Source: JAVEYA01 sp034003745
GTDB taxonomy: Bacteria > Bacillota > Peptococcia > DRI-13 > PHAD01
Direction of reading: 5' to 3'
Assembly: GCA_034003745.1 (NCBI GenBank)
Contig: JAVEYA010000051.1
Span: 1 to 15,529 of the forward strand
DNA: 15,529 nt
Below the pieces are notes generated by a model. That model was not told the DNA's origin. It did no database searches and was given only the letters and a program-made list of their open reading frames with translations. Positions 14,855 through 15,529 of the stretch are shown in pieces. Positions within the stretch are counted from its first letter, which is position 1. Each line of letters opens with the position of its first letter. The translations under genes and the position numbers were made by a program.

Positions 14855-15529
14855 ATGAAATACGCGAATGTACAAAGAGCCCTTTTTTGGCAAAGGCCCA
14901 ATCGATTTATTGCCATATGTGAACTGGAAGGTGAAACAGTAACAGCCCATGTAAGGAATACGGGACGATGCCGGGAACTGCTTGTGCCGGGCTGCACTGT
15001 ATACTTGGAAGAAGACCTTCGGCCTGATCGCAAAACCCGCTATACCCTTATCAGCGTTGAAAAACCCGGCAGAATGATCAATATGGACTCCCTTGCCCCG
15101 AATAAAGTCTTCCGTGAAGCAATAGAAAAAAGATCCCTCCAGCTTCCCGGCCTGGAGGGACCTTATACGGTTCTGAAGTCGGAAACACGCTACGGTGATT
15201 CACGGTTCGATTTTTATATAGAAAACGGCTCGCAAAAGGCTTTTGTGGAAGTGAAGGGCGTTACGCTTGAGGAAGACGGTATTGTCCTGTTCCCGGATGC
15301 ACCGACACAACGGGGCGTAAAGCATATTTATGAGTTATGCCGTGCAGCGGCGGAGAACTACCTGGCCTTTTTAGTTTTTATAATCCAGATGAAAAATGTC
15401 CGTTTTCTCACGCCGAATTGGCGGACGCATTCCGCATTCGGGAAAGCGATGAAAGACGCTCAGGAATCAAGCGTAACACTATTGGCATTTGACTGCCATG
15501 TTACTCCAAATGAAATTTGTTTGGATGAG
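14855..15529 (+). CDS. sfsA: SfsA-family protein (sugar fermentation stimulation A), 3' end cut off
   Basis: 225 codons are open from the ATG at 14855 to the window edge, without a stop. SfsA proteins are about 230-240 residues, so only a few residues are missing. Family motifs seen are HVRNTGRCRELLVPG, RYGDSRFDFY, VEVKGVTLEEDG, FPDAPTQRGVKH and the late AFDCHV. SfsA was named for stimulating maltose fermentation in E. coli and has a nuclease-like, probably DNA-binding core; its exact role is unsettled. The ribosome site is the AAGGTGA stretch about 9 bases upstream. A TATAAT at 14828-14833 could be the -10 of its promoter, but no good -35 is visible. It is divergent from the GNAT gene. Confidence 0.9.
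   Translation, partial: MKYANVQRALFWQRPNRFIAICELEGETVTAHVRNTGRCRELLVPGCTVYLEEDLRPDRKTRYTLISVEKPGRMINMDSLAPNKVFREAIEKRSLQLPGLEGPYTVLKSETRYGDSRFDFYIENGSQKAFVEVKGVTLEEDGIVLFPDAPTQRGVKHIYELCRAAAENYLAFLVFIIQMKNVRFLTPNWRTHSAFGKAMKDAQESSVTLLAFDCHVTPNEICLDE

Overview
The window reads as part of the chromosome of an endospore-forming Firmicute (Bacillota), most likely a clostridial or negativicute-type anaerobe. The basis is two exosporium-type collagen-like proteins behind near-identical sigma-K-like promoters, a spore photoproduct lyase, an S-layer (SLH) anchored surface protein and Gram-positive style ribosome binding sites. The species cannot be named from the sequence alone.

Left part (1-3660): a bidirectional terminator, a small two-helix membrane protein on the minus strand with its own sigma-A-like promoter, then two tandem plus-strand genes for collagen-like spore surface proteins. 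The two share promoter, leader, first residues, a cysteine-rich head and the start of the collagen stalk. They end in different C-terminal domains: a BclB-type domain in the first and a C1q/TNF-like BclA-type domain in the second. Each ends in a strong hairpin terminator. Much of both stalks is made of 54-bp and 36-bp tandem repeats.

Middle (3716-6338): a threonine ammonia-lyase with a C-terminal ACT domain, convergent with and overlapping a minus-strand spore photoproduct lyase (splB). The splB product keeps the radical-SAM cysteines but appears to carry serine where the Bacillus enzyme has its hydrogen-donor cysteine. The 414 bases beyond splB hold a probable decayed C-terminal end of a third collagen-like spore protein and an AT-rich stretch with a possible promoter.

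Right of centre (6339-12067): a large MalT-like STAND/LuxR regulator split by what looks like one extra A, a terminator, a small DUF2442 protein, and a secreted 930-residue surface protein with BspA-type leucine-rich repeats, InlB-type beta repeats and three SLH domains. The last two genes are 40 bp apart and may be co-transcribed. A link to the regulator is suggested only by position.

Right part (12119-15529): a minus-strand CPBP-family membrane protein divergent from an MFS transporter, which converges on and overlaps a GNAT acetyltransferase. The acetyltransferase is in turn divergent from sfsA, which runs off the right edge. Both convergent gene pairs in the window overlap at their stop codons and have no terminator between them.
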